DNA from: Nannocystis pusilla
GTDB taxonomy: Bacteria > Myxococcota_A > Polyangia > Nannocystales > Nannocystaceae
Reading direction: 5' to 3'
Assembly: GCF_020073745.1 (NCBI RefSeq)
Contig: NZ_JAIRAU010000011.1
Location: forward strand, 228,298 to 292,297
DNA: 64,000 bases
Shown here: positions 1-7,774 of the stretch, piece by piece
Numbering within the stretch: position 1 is the stretch's first letter
How the letters are laid out: each line of letters begins with the position of its first letter
Made by a program: the position numbers and the translations under genes
Notes under the pieces: model-generated
Told to the model about the DNA's origin: nothing
The model's input: the letters and a program-made list of their open reading frames with translations, nothing else
Databases searched by the model: none

Positions 1-1
1 G

Positions 2-2356
2 CAGGCCGCGCGCTTCCGGGCAGCGCGCCAGATCTACACCGACGACCTCCTGCCGCGCCTGCGCGAGGCCAACGGCACCACTACCCCCGACCGCTGCCAG
101 CGCGCCCGCGACGGCGCGCGTCAGGATCTCGGCTGCTCCGGCTGTCCGGTGCGGGCGTGCCGCAACGACAACCGTATCGTCAAGACCCTCCTGATCAGCG
201 CGCTGATCCCCGCGCTCCCGGCCTTCCAGGCGTTGACCGTCAAGCGCCTGATCCAGCTCAACCACGGCCACATCCGCAGCCTGATCCCCGGCCTCGAGAT
301 CCAGGACGTCGCCACCCGATTGCGCCGCCTCGGCCAGGCCACCGGCCACATCGAGGTCGGCCGCGAGTCGGACCCCTCCATCTCGATCGTCCTCGATCAG
401 GTCGACGTGCAGTCGATCGTCAACCGCGCCCGCGAGGGCGTGAAGACGGGTCTGTGCCAGAGCGTCCTCGGCGCGCTGTTGTTCGAGGCGCTGGCGCTCC
501 CCGACGACTTCCGCCCCGTCGTCGACTACAAGCTCGACTGGCGCAACACCCGACGCAGCGGCGAGCTGGTCTTCGGCAACGTCCGGCGCATGTCGCCCGA
601 GCAACTGCGCTGCCCCGACGAGCACGACTTCCGCGTCGTCATCGACTACCCGTTCGACGAAGGCAGCTACGGGCCGCTCCACGACATCAACGCGCTCGAG
701 GAGTTCACCGCCCGCGGGCCCGGCTCGTGGACACTCGTGTGGCTGCCGAGCTTCTTCTCCGGCGAGACCTACCGCGCGCTCGAGGACCTCGTGGCGATCG
801 ACATCGTCCAGAGCGAGCCGCTCATCTACCTGCAACACCTCAGCGTCGAGAAGCAGGCGGCCGCCCGCAACCTCCTGCTCAACCTCCAACGCGAGAAGCG
901 GTCGCTCCTCCTCGACGCGCTCGAGAAGGCTTACGGCCTCGCCCCGGTCAAGGACAGCGACCCGGCCCTCGACCGCGCCCGCTGCGTCCCCGAGCCGCTC
1001 CGCCTGCTGGTCCCCGGCGAGCGGCTCGCCCCGTCCTTGTTCGCCCCCAACCTCAAGGCCGCGCTCGCCAGCTACATCCCGGCGCTGCTCGAGACCCGCT
1101 GGCCGCACCATCCTCACTTCGGGCTCCGCCTCGCCAACAAGTCGGTGATCGAGTCGGTGCTGCACTGGTTCGACGTCCTGTGTGACCAGCCCGACCACCG
1201 CCTCGCCGAGCTCAAGCGCGACGAGCTCGACGTGTTGCGCGGGACTCTCGGTCCACTCGGCGTGGTGCGCGTGAACGAGTCGGCCGTCAACCTCGTCACC
1301 GACGGCCCGCTGCAGCGTGTCGAGCGGCGGCGCGACCAGGCCGCGGTCGACAACCCGACCGTCGACGAGGTCGCCGCCTGGCACGGCGAGGGCTTTCGCT
1401 TCGGCCTCCAGCCCGAGGCCCTCGCCGTGCTGGTCCGCTGCTACGCCCGCTTGCACGCGCGGACCCTGGTCTCCGGCGGTCGCCCGTGGACGCCCGGTCC
1501 CACGCTCCCCGGTCTCGTCGTCCTCGAGAAGCCGGAGCTCCCGCGCGACGAACCATGGAGCCGCGCCCTCCGGCTGGCCGGCGCCGCCTTCGGCTTGCAG
1601 GTCCGCGCCTCCAACACCGCCGACAACCTGCAGGCTTTCGGCTCCGCGCTCGAGCAGCGCCTCCGCGAGCTCGGCCCCGCCGCGCTCGCGCTCCCCGACC
1701 TCCTCGCCGGTTGGTCGACCGCCCTCGGCCTCCCGGACGACGCGCCGCGCCTGCACATCGCCCGCTCGGCCTCCGACCTGGTCCGCGCCCTCACCGGCCG
1801 GCGCCCGCTCGAGCAAGTCGAGGTCCTGGCGAGCTTCACCCCGCATGTCAGCGCCAGAGCCGTGGGCGCCAGCCTCGCCACCGCCGGCCGGCTCGTCGAG
1901 CAGCTCGGCTCCGCCCTCGTACGCGCCAGCTTCGAACAGCTGCACCTGCGTCCGGACCCGCCGCCGCAGACCGCAGCGCTGCTCGACGAGCTCGCCGAGC
2001 TCCTCCACGCCGGCGAACACGAGCGTTCGCTCGTCGGGCAGCTGCAACAGCTCGCCGAGCGGGCCACCCGACTCAACCTGCAGGCGGTGCAGCCACCCGG
2101 CGAGCGCGCCCCACCACGACCTGTCCCTCCGGACATCTCGCGATCGACGTCCGGTACCCGCCGCTGGGACCCCGGCGTCGATGCCGAGCCGCCGGAGCCG
2201 GCGGCGCCGAACTCGGGGCTCGTCCCGCGCCGCTGGGACCTCGTCACCGTCGGCGCGAACGAACTCGACGCCCTGCTCGCCGAGCTGCGCGCCGCCGGTC
2301 TCGCCGCGCCCGGTCCGCTGCGCTGGCAGGTGCAGGTCCAGCAGAAAGGTCGGTAG
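2..2356 (+). CDS. pglY: BREX type 2 protein PglY, C-terminal part (5' end outside window)
   Basis: The frame is open from base 2 with no start codon, so about 784 C-terminal residues of a larger protein are present. The first GTG, at 149, lies inside continuous coding sequence and is not the start. PglY is the large P-loop ATPase of BREX type 2 (Pgl) phage defence; its ATPase domain lies upstream of the window. A cysteine cluster CSGCPVRAC, possibly metal-binding, is encoded at about 131-160. The order pglY-pglZ-brxD, with one base between this stop and pglZ, supports the assignment. Near the C-terminus (2117-2152) the sequence resembles the dispersed 14-bp-period repeat, encoding part of a Pro/Ser-rich linker. 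The family call is from remembered similarity plus context, not a search. Confidence 0.8.
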   Translation, partial: QAARFRAARQIYTDDLLPRLREANGTTTPDRCQRARDGARQDLGCSGCPVRACRNDNRIVKTLLISALIPALPAFQALTVKRLIQLNHGHIRSLIPGLEIQDVATRLRRLGQATGHIEVGRESDPSISIVLDQVDVQSIVNRAREGVKTGLCQSVLGALLFEALALPDDFRPVVDYKLDWRNTRRSGELVFGNVRRMSPEQLRCPDEHDFRVVIDYPFDEGSYGPLHDINALEEFTARGPGSWTLVWLPSFFSGETYRALEDLVAIDIVQSEPLIYLQHLSVEKQAAARNLLLNLQREKRSLLLDALEKAYGLAPVKDSDPALDRARCVPEPLRLLVPGERLAPSLFAPNLKAALASYIPALLETRWPHHPHFGLRLANKSVIESVLHWFDVLCDQPDHRLAELKRDELDVLRGTLGPLGVVRVNESAVNLVTDGPLQRVERRRDQAAVDNPTVDEVAAWHGEGFRFGLQPEALAVLVRCYARLHARTLVSGGRPWTPGPTLPGLVVLEKPELPRDEPWSRALRLAGAAFGLQVRASNTADNLQAFGSALEQRLRELGPAALALPDLLAGWSTALGLPDDAPRLHIARSASDLVRALTGRRPLEQVEVLASFTPHVSARAVGASLATAGRLVEQLGSALVRASFEQLHLRPDPPPQTAALLDELAELLHAGEHERSLVGQLQQLAERATRLNLQAVQPPGERAPPRPVPPDISRSTSGTRRWDPGVDAEPPEPAAPNSGLVPRRWDLVTVGANELDALLAELRAAGLAAPGPLRWQVQVQQKGR
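2117..2152 (+). repeat. Degenerate copy of the 14-bp-period palindromic repeat inside pglY
   Basis: Cores similar to CATG lie at 2120 (CCTG), 2134 (CATC) and 2148 (CGTC), 14 bp apart. The 36-bp stretch matches 27 of 36 bases of the repeat copy at 20495-20530 and is read in the same phase (residues PDISRST here, RDMSQTT there). It also shares CTGTCCCTC-GGACATCT, with one mismatch, with the copy at 43518. Confidence 0.5.
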
Positions 2357-2357
2357 C

Positions 2358-5129
2358 ATGCAGCCGCCCAGCCTCACCCTCTCCGCCCTCAGTCACCAGC
2401 TCGCGCGGATGTTCGCCGGCGGCCGCGAGCATCGGCCGCTGATAGCGATCCACGGCGTGTGCGACGACCCGCGCCCCATCGATCTCCCCGGCGTCGGTCG
2501 CTTCGAGGTCGTCCTCGCCGACTGCGAGCTCGGCCTGCGCCGGCTGCTCCACGAGCCGGGGCAGGCCGCGCCTCGGCGCACCGTGTACCTGGTGCCCTGG
2601 ACCGCGCGGATCCCGCTCGACGTCGCCGGCTACTTCGCCCACGACGGCCGCGTCTTCCGCATCGACACCGAGGTCCGCGTCTCGCACCTCTTCACCGCCC
2701 CGTTCGAATCGATCGACCCCGAGGTGCTGTCGAGCAAGCTCGTCGCCTGGCTCCTCCGCGTGCCGCCGCCCGCCCCGCTGCCGAGCCCCGGCGGTCGCCT
2801 GACGTTCAAGGGCCTGTGGGACGCCTGGCTTCAGCACGAATGCGGCCTCGACCTCGACACCTCGGGCCTGAGCACCTTGCTCGCCTGGGCCGCCGGCAAC
2901 GGTCTCGGACCTCGCCTCGCCGCCGCCCTCGCCCACGAGGCCGCGACGGGCGTGCAGTCCGAGCTCGAGGCCGTCCTCGCCCGCCGCCTCGGCGAGCCGG
3001 CCACCGCGATCCTTCGCGCCTGGCTGGCCGATCGCGGCGCGATGCTGCTCGGCTTCGCCATCCTCTGCGAGACCCTGGTCCCCAAGTCAAACCACGATCA
3101 ATCGCTCCGGACCTGGCTCGCGCTCAAGGCCGAGGCGTTCCTCGGCGCCAAGGGCAAGGCCCAACAGCGCAGCGAGCTGCTGCACCGACTCGGCGAGCTC
3201 GCCGCGCCGACCCTCGGCGAGCTCCGCCGCGGCTCGCAACGCATCGCCCTGCGCACCGCCCTCGACGCCGCCGAGGCCCTCGCCGACGATCACGTCCGCC
3301 ACGCGCTGATCGACAGCCGGCGCCTGCTCTCCTCCTGGCAGCAGCGCCTCGCCGCTCTCGGCCGGCTCTTGAGCCGCGCCGCCGCGGCACCGACCCACCA
3401 GCAGCTCGACCAGGCCATCGCCGTCCTGCGCAACCTCGAGCACCACGACCGCCCGCGCTACAGCCCCGACGGCCGCGCCGCCGGCGAGCTCGCGCGCGCC
3501 GAGGCCGGGGTCCGCCTCCTCGCCTGGCTGGTCGCGCGCGGCGAATCTCCGCATGTCCTCAAGGCCAGCCGCGCCGACGCGCTCGCGCGCTGGTACGTCG
3601 ACGAGGGCGGCTACCTCGACAGCGCTCGCCAGACCGCGCGCGGCTCCGCCGGCGATCCGTTCGGCACTGGCGTCGCCGCCGTGGCCGCCCGTGTCGACGA
3701 CGAGCGCCGCGAGCTCGACCACCGGTTCGCCCGCGCCCTCGTCGACAACACCGTCGGCGACGCCGCGATCCCGATCGTCGACGCCCTCGACGTCCTCGCC
3801 GTCCGCTTCCTCCACGATCGTCCCGCGCGCCGCCTGCTCGTCGTCCTGCTCCCTGCGATGGCGTGGACGCAGACGCTCGAGCTGCTCGCCTCGCTCGACG
3901 AGGACGCCTCGCGCTGGGGGCCGCTCGCGTGGCACGGCTTGCCCGAGGCGAGGTCAGGCGTGCCGTGTCCCGCGGTCCTCGCCGCGATCCCGTCCGTCGC
4001 CGCGATCTCCCGCAGCGCCCTGCTCACCGGCAAACCGGTGCCTGCAGGTTTCAATCCCGACCCCGGGGGCGACCGCAAGCGTCTCGCCGAACACCGCGGC
4101 CTCGCCCGCCTCTCGCCTGGCGGACCGCCGCCGCTGTTCCATCGCCGCGCCCTCGACGACTCCGCCGGCACCGAGGTGCTGGCGCAGATCCGCGACCCCC
4201 ACGCGCGACTGGTCGGCGTGATCCTCGACGCCACCGACAGCGCGCGTGACCTCGAAGCGCCGCAGACCTCCGTCTGGCGCGCTCGCAGCATTCGGCCCCT
4301 GTTCGAGCTCCTCGACGCCGCGCAGGCCGCCGGCCGCGCGGTGCTCCTCGCCAGCGACCACGGGCACGTCCCCGCCGGCCGCCTGCAACCGACCGGAGAA
4401 CGCAACCCGCGGGCCAGCTCGCGCTGGCGTCCGCGGCTGGCGGGCGCCGCTGTCCACGCATACGAGACCGCCTTCTCCGCCGACGATGCCTGGAGCCCGC
4501 GCGGCGCCCAGGGCGTCATCGTCGTGCACGACGAGGAGCACCGCCACACCCCGGCGAGCGCCTCGCCTGGCGAGAGCGGCGGCGCCACGCTCGCCGAGGT
4601 CGTCACTCCGATGTGCCTCCTCGGGTGGGAGGGCATGGACAGCGATCATGACGATCCCGCGCTGTCGATCCGCCCAGCCGTGCCGCCGCCGTGGTGGCAC
4701 CTTCACCTCGAGCCGCAGCCGCCGCGAGAGACCCGTCGTTCGCGGCCGACCTCCAAGGACGTCGGCCCACAACTGCCACTATTGCCCGAAACGCCCGCCG
4801 CGCCGGCCTCGACCGGTGATTCGAATCACCCCACTCTCCGCCAATTGCTCGCATCGCCGATCTTCGCCGCCCGCGCCACCGAGCCGCGCCAGCGCGACCT
4901 CGCCAGGCGCGCCGTCGAGGCCCTGCTGGCCCTCGGCAACTCGGCGGAGGACAACGCCCTCGCGTCCGCGCTCGGCCTGCCCGCGCGGCGCGTCGCCGGC
5001 TTCATCGTCACGGCGAGCGAGGTCCTCAACGTCGACGGCTACGCGGTCCTGCAATACGACTCTCACAACCGCCGCGCCGAGCTCCACCTCGGGCGCCTGC
5101 GCCACTGCTTCGAGCTCGCGGGCGCGTGA
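2358..5129 (+). CDS. pglZ: BREX type 2 PglZ, alkaline-phosphatase superfamily protein
   Basis: A 923-residue protein that starts with ATG one base after the pglY stop, so the two are translationally linked. PglZ proteins are the signature of BREX systems and carry an alkaline-phosphatase-like fold needed for phage exclusion. Visible PglZ hallmarks are a DATDS segment (about residue 625), the ASDHGHV motif (about 670) and, further on, GGATLAEVVTPM, the conserved glycine-rich stretch before the PglZ C-terminal region. The N-terminal half is Ala/Arg/Leu-rich and predicted mostly helical. The last base positions overlap the brxD reading frame. Codon use matches the neighbours, so the BREX block is compositionally native here. 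Confidence 0.88.
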   Translation: MQPPSLTLSALSHQLARMFAGGREHRPLIAIHGVCDDPRPIDLPGVGRFEVVLADCELGLRRLLHEPGQAAPRRTVYLVPWTARIPLDVAGYFAHDGRVFRIDTEVRVSHLFTAPFESIDPEVLSSKLVAWLLRVPPPAPLPSPGGRLTFKGLWDAWLQHECGLDLDTSGLSTLLAWAAGNGLGPRLAAALAHEAATGVQSELEAVLARRLGEPATAILRAWLADRGAMLLGFAILCETLVPKSNHDQSLRTWLALKAEAFLGAKGKAQQRSELLHRLGELAAPTLGELRRGSQRIALRTALDAAEALADDHVRHALIDSRRLLSSWQQRLAALGRLLSRAAAAPTHQQLDQAIAVLRNLEHHDRPRYSPDGRAAGELARAEAGVRLLAWLVARGESPHVLKASRADALARWYVDEGGYLDSARQTARGSAGDPFGTGVAAVAARVDDERRELDHRFARALVDNTVGDAAIPIVDALDVLAVRFLHDRPARRLLVVLLPAMAWTQTLELLASLDEDASRWGPLAWHGLPEARSGVPCPAVLAAIPSVAAISRSALLTGKPVPAGFNPDPGGDRKRLAEHRGLARLSPGGPPPLFHRRALDDSAGTEVLAQIRDPHARLVGVILDATDSARDLEAPQTSVWRARSIRPLFELLDAAQAAGRAVLLASDHGHVPAGRLQPTGERNPRASSRWRPRLAGAAVHAYETAFSADDAWSPRGAQGVIVVHDEEHRHTPASASPGESGGATLAEVVTPMCLLGWEGMDSDHDDPALSIRPAVPPPWWHLHLEPQPPRETRRSRPTSKDVGPQLPLLPETPAAPASTGDSNHPTLRQLLASPIFAARATEPRQRDLARRAVEALLALGNSAEDNALASALGLPARRVAGFIVTASEVLNVDGYAVLQYDSHNRRAELHLGRLRHCFELAGA

Positions 5130-5143
5130 ATTTGGAGGCATCC

Positions 5144-6463
5144 GTGACCGAGATCAGCCTGCTCAAACGCCGCGAGATCATCGACGCGCTGCGGCGCGGC
5201 ACCGTCCCCCACCACGGCCTCGAGACCTTCGCCGTCGGCCTCGATCGCTTCGTCGCCGTCCTCGACGAGGAGCTCGCCGACGTGGCGACCGGCGGCGCCG
5301 GCTTCAAGGCCATCCGCGGCGACTACGGCACCGGCAAGACCTTCTTCGCCCGCTGGCTCGAGCACCGCGCGCGCGAGCGCGGCTACGCCACCGCGCTGGT
5401 CCAGATCTCCGAGACCGACACCCCGCTCTACCGCTTCGAGACGCTCTACCGGCGGGCCCTCGAGTCGCTGCAGACCCGCGAGTGGACCACCGGCGCGTTT
5501 CGCTGCCTCATCGACCGGTGGTTCTTCGACCTCGAGGAAGAGGCTGCCCCCGGCATCGCCGACGACGACCTCGAGGGCATCGCTCGCGCGGTCGGCGAAT
5601 TGCTCGAGCGGCGACTCGCCAGCATCAGCGCCACCCAGCCGCTGTTCGCCGCCGCCCTGCGGGCCATCCACCGCGCCCGCATCGCCGGCGAGCAGACCGT
5701 CGCCGAGGGCTTGCTCGCCTGGCTCATGGGACAGCCCAACGTCGGCGCCGACATCAAGCGCACCGCCGGTATCAAGGGCGACCTCGACCACCGCGGCGCC
5801 TCCGGCTTCTTCCGCGGCCTGCTCGCCGTCCTCCATCAGACCGACCGCAGCGGCCTCCTGCTCGTCCTCGACGAGGTCGAGACCATCCAGCGCGTCCGCG
5901 CCGACAGCCGCGAGAAGAGCCTCAACGCCCTCCGCCAGCTCGTCGACGACCTCGACTCGCGCGTCTACCCCGGGCTCTACGTCGTCGTCACCGGCACCCC
6001 ACAGTTCTTCGACGGCCCGCAGGGCATCCGCCGCCTCCCCCCGCTCGAGCAACGGCTCCACACCGACTTCAGCGGCCCCGAGCGGTTCGACACCGGCCGC
6101 GGCACCCAGCTCCGCCTCGGCACCTTCGACGACACCAAGCTGCTCGAGGTCGGCCGCCGCGTCCGTGCCCTCTACCCCGCCAGGCACCCCGAACGCGTCG
6201 CCGCGCGCGTCACCGACGACACCCTGCGGCGGCTCGCGCACGGCATCACCGGCCAACTCGGCGGCAAGATCGGCGTCGCCCCGCGAGTCTTCCTCCGCAA
6301 GCTCGTCCTCGACCTCCTCGACAAGGTCGACGCCCACCCCGACTACGACCCCGCCCAGCACTTCCACCTCGTCGTCAGCGCCGGCGAGCTCACCGCGGAG
6401 GAGCGCGCCGCCGCGGGAATCGCCGCCCCCACGGTGGACGACATCCACCTCGAGCTGCCTTGA
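5144..6463 (+). CDS. brxD: BREX type 2 ATP-binding protein BrxD (DUF2791)
   Basis: A P-loop ATPase of 439 residues. I chose the GTG at 5144 because a clear GGAGG lies at 5134-5138 with a 5-base gap; the GTG at 5126 overlapping the pglZ stop has no such site. Walker A is GDYGTGKTFF with Lys65, and Walker B is LLLVLDEVE with Asp243. The N-terminal RREIIDALRRGTVP and GLETFAVGLDRF motifs are typical of BrxD. BrxD accompanies PglW, X, Y and Z in type 2 BREX; its exact biochemical role is not settled. It follows pglZ directly and is followed by an 87-base gap. Confidence 0.88.
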   Translation: MTEISLLKRREIIDALRRGTVPHHGLETFAVGLDRFVAVLDEELADVATGGAGFKAIRGDYGTGKTFFARWLEHRARERGYATALVQISETDTPLYRFETLYRRALESLQTREWTTGAFRCLIDRWFFDLEEEAAPGIADDDLEGIARAVGELLERRLASISATQPLFAAALRAIHRARIAGEQTVAEGLLAWLMGQPNVGADIKRTAGIKGDLDHRGASGFFRGLLAVLHQTDRSGLLLVLDEVETIQRVRADSREKSLNALRQLVDDLDSRVYPGLYVVVTGTPQFFDGPQGIRRLPPLEQRLHTDFSGPERFDTGRGTQLRLGTFDDTKLLEVGRRVRALYPARHPERVAARVTDDTLRRLAHGITGQLGGKIGVAPRVFLRKLVLDLLDKVDAHPDYDPAQHFHLVVSAGELTAEERAAAGIAAPTVDDIHLELP

Positions 6464-6550
6464 CCGCCGCAATCGAGTGAGTTCACGCAGCCGCCCTGTT
6501 GCGCTCGCCTTGATCGTCCTCCGCGCGGAACGGCACCGAACCTAACGACA

Positions 6551-7774
6551 ATGCCGCGACGACTCTCCGAAGATCAACGCCAACTCCTCGCATTCTTGCC
6601 CGACGATGGCTCCGCGATCAGCGGTTACGGCCTCATGGCCCAGCTCCAGGAGGCCGGCTGGCGTACCCGAGAGATCGAGCACGTCATGGGCGAGCTCCGC
6701 GAGCTCGGCGAGATCATCGTCGGCCGCGGCGGCTCCGGCGGCAGCATCCGCCACGTCCGCAACGACCGACGCGCCCTCCTCGACGCCATCGACGAGTTCG
6801 AGGCCGAGGGGACCGCGTGCACCCGCGCCACCTTGCAGAGCTACATGGAGTGGCACCCCGACTACCTCGAGCAGGTGCTCGACGCCCTGCTCGAGCAGGG
6901 CCGGCTCGAGGTCGGTCCCGGCCGCCGCGGCGCGATCGCTCGCGCTCAGAATGAAGACGCCGACGACGACCCGGCCCGCGACGCCCCCGCCGCGCAGGGC
7001 GACCCCGCGGAGGACGAGCGCCACTTGCTCGAGCTCATCCCCGAGACCGGCGCGATCGGCAACACCCGGCTGCGCAACGAGCTCGTCAATCGTTACGGCT
7101 GGGACGACGAGCGCTACTGGGAGACCCGCAAGCGCCTGCGCCAGCGCGGCCTCGTCGAGGTCGGACGTGGCCGCGGCGGCAGCCTGCGCCGCGTCCGCCT
7201 CGACACCGTCGTCCTCACCGACGAGGTGCCCGCTCCGGTCGAGCCCCGGCCGCCCGAGGTCCTGCGCGACGAGGAGATGCTGTGGCGCCGCCTGCCCGAG
7301 AACGGCGACGACGTCGAGCTCGGCAGCTTGCAAGGCCACTTCCAGTGGACCTCCACGCGCTTCTTCGCCGTCCTCGAGCAGTTGGTCGCCGATCAGAAGA
7401 TCCATTGGCACAACTCCAAGATCAAGCGCCTCATCCCGACCCCCGCTCCGACCGAGGCCAGCGTCTCGCTGCCGGTACCTCCCGCCCAGAACCAGCGCAA
7501 CGCCCTCTACGTGTTCGTCCTCGAGCGATTCGAGTCGACCTCGCTCAAGCGCTTCGTCGAGACCGCCCTCGACGCCGAGCGCGTCGCGCAGAACATCGTG
7601 TGGGAGAGCAACTACGCCGACGTCGTCCATCAGGTCTGCGACCAGCTGCGCCGCGCCGGCTACATCGATCCGCAGTTCTTTCACCTCCTCCGCGACCACT
7701 TCCGCCGCCTCCACCCCGAGATCGACGCGCTCGAACGGCTATGGCACACCCCCTCGCCGCCCGGACCGCGATGA
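6551..7774 (+). CDS. Winged-helix repeat protein with possible C-terminal effector-associated (EAD1-like) domain, inside the BREX operon
   Basis: A 407-residue protein with no enzyme motif. It contains four related segments of about 65 residues (roughly 7-70, 73-135, 155-217 and 236-300), each with a helix-turn-helix-like pattern and a basic glycine-rich wing; GRGGSGGS and GRGRGGS end the first and third. The last ~85 residues (about 315-400) change character: all-helical, with FVLERFESTSLKRFVE and an ADVVHQVCDQL stretch before a YIDPQFFHLLRD helix. That pattern resembles effector-associated domain 1, a small adaptor domain of prokaryotic conflict systems (remembered similarity). Its stop overlaps the brxHI start by ATGA, so it is cotranslated with BREX. 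It is not one of the standard type 2 components. Confidence 0.75.
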   Translation: MPRRLSEDQRQLLAFLPDDGSAISGYGLMAQLQEAGWRTREIEHVMGELRELGEIIVGRGGSGGSIRHVRNDRRALLDAIDEFEAEGTACTRATLQSYMEWHPDYLEQVLDALLEQGRLEVGPGRRGAIARAQNEDADDDPARDAPAAQGDPAEDERHLLELIPETGAIGNTRLRNELVNRYGWDDERYWETRKRLRQRGLVEVGRGRGGSLRRVRLDTVVLTDEVPAPVEPRPPEVLRDEEMLWRRLPENGDDVELGSLQGHFQWTSTRFFAVLEQLVADQKIHWHNSKIKRLIPTPAPTEASVSLPVPPAQNQRNALYVFVLERFESTSLKRFVETALDAERVAQNIVWESNYADVVHQVCDQLRRAGYIDPQFFHLLRDHFRRLHPEIDALERLWHTPSPPGPR

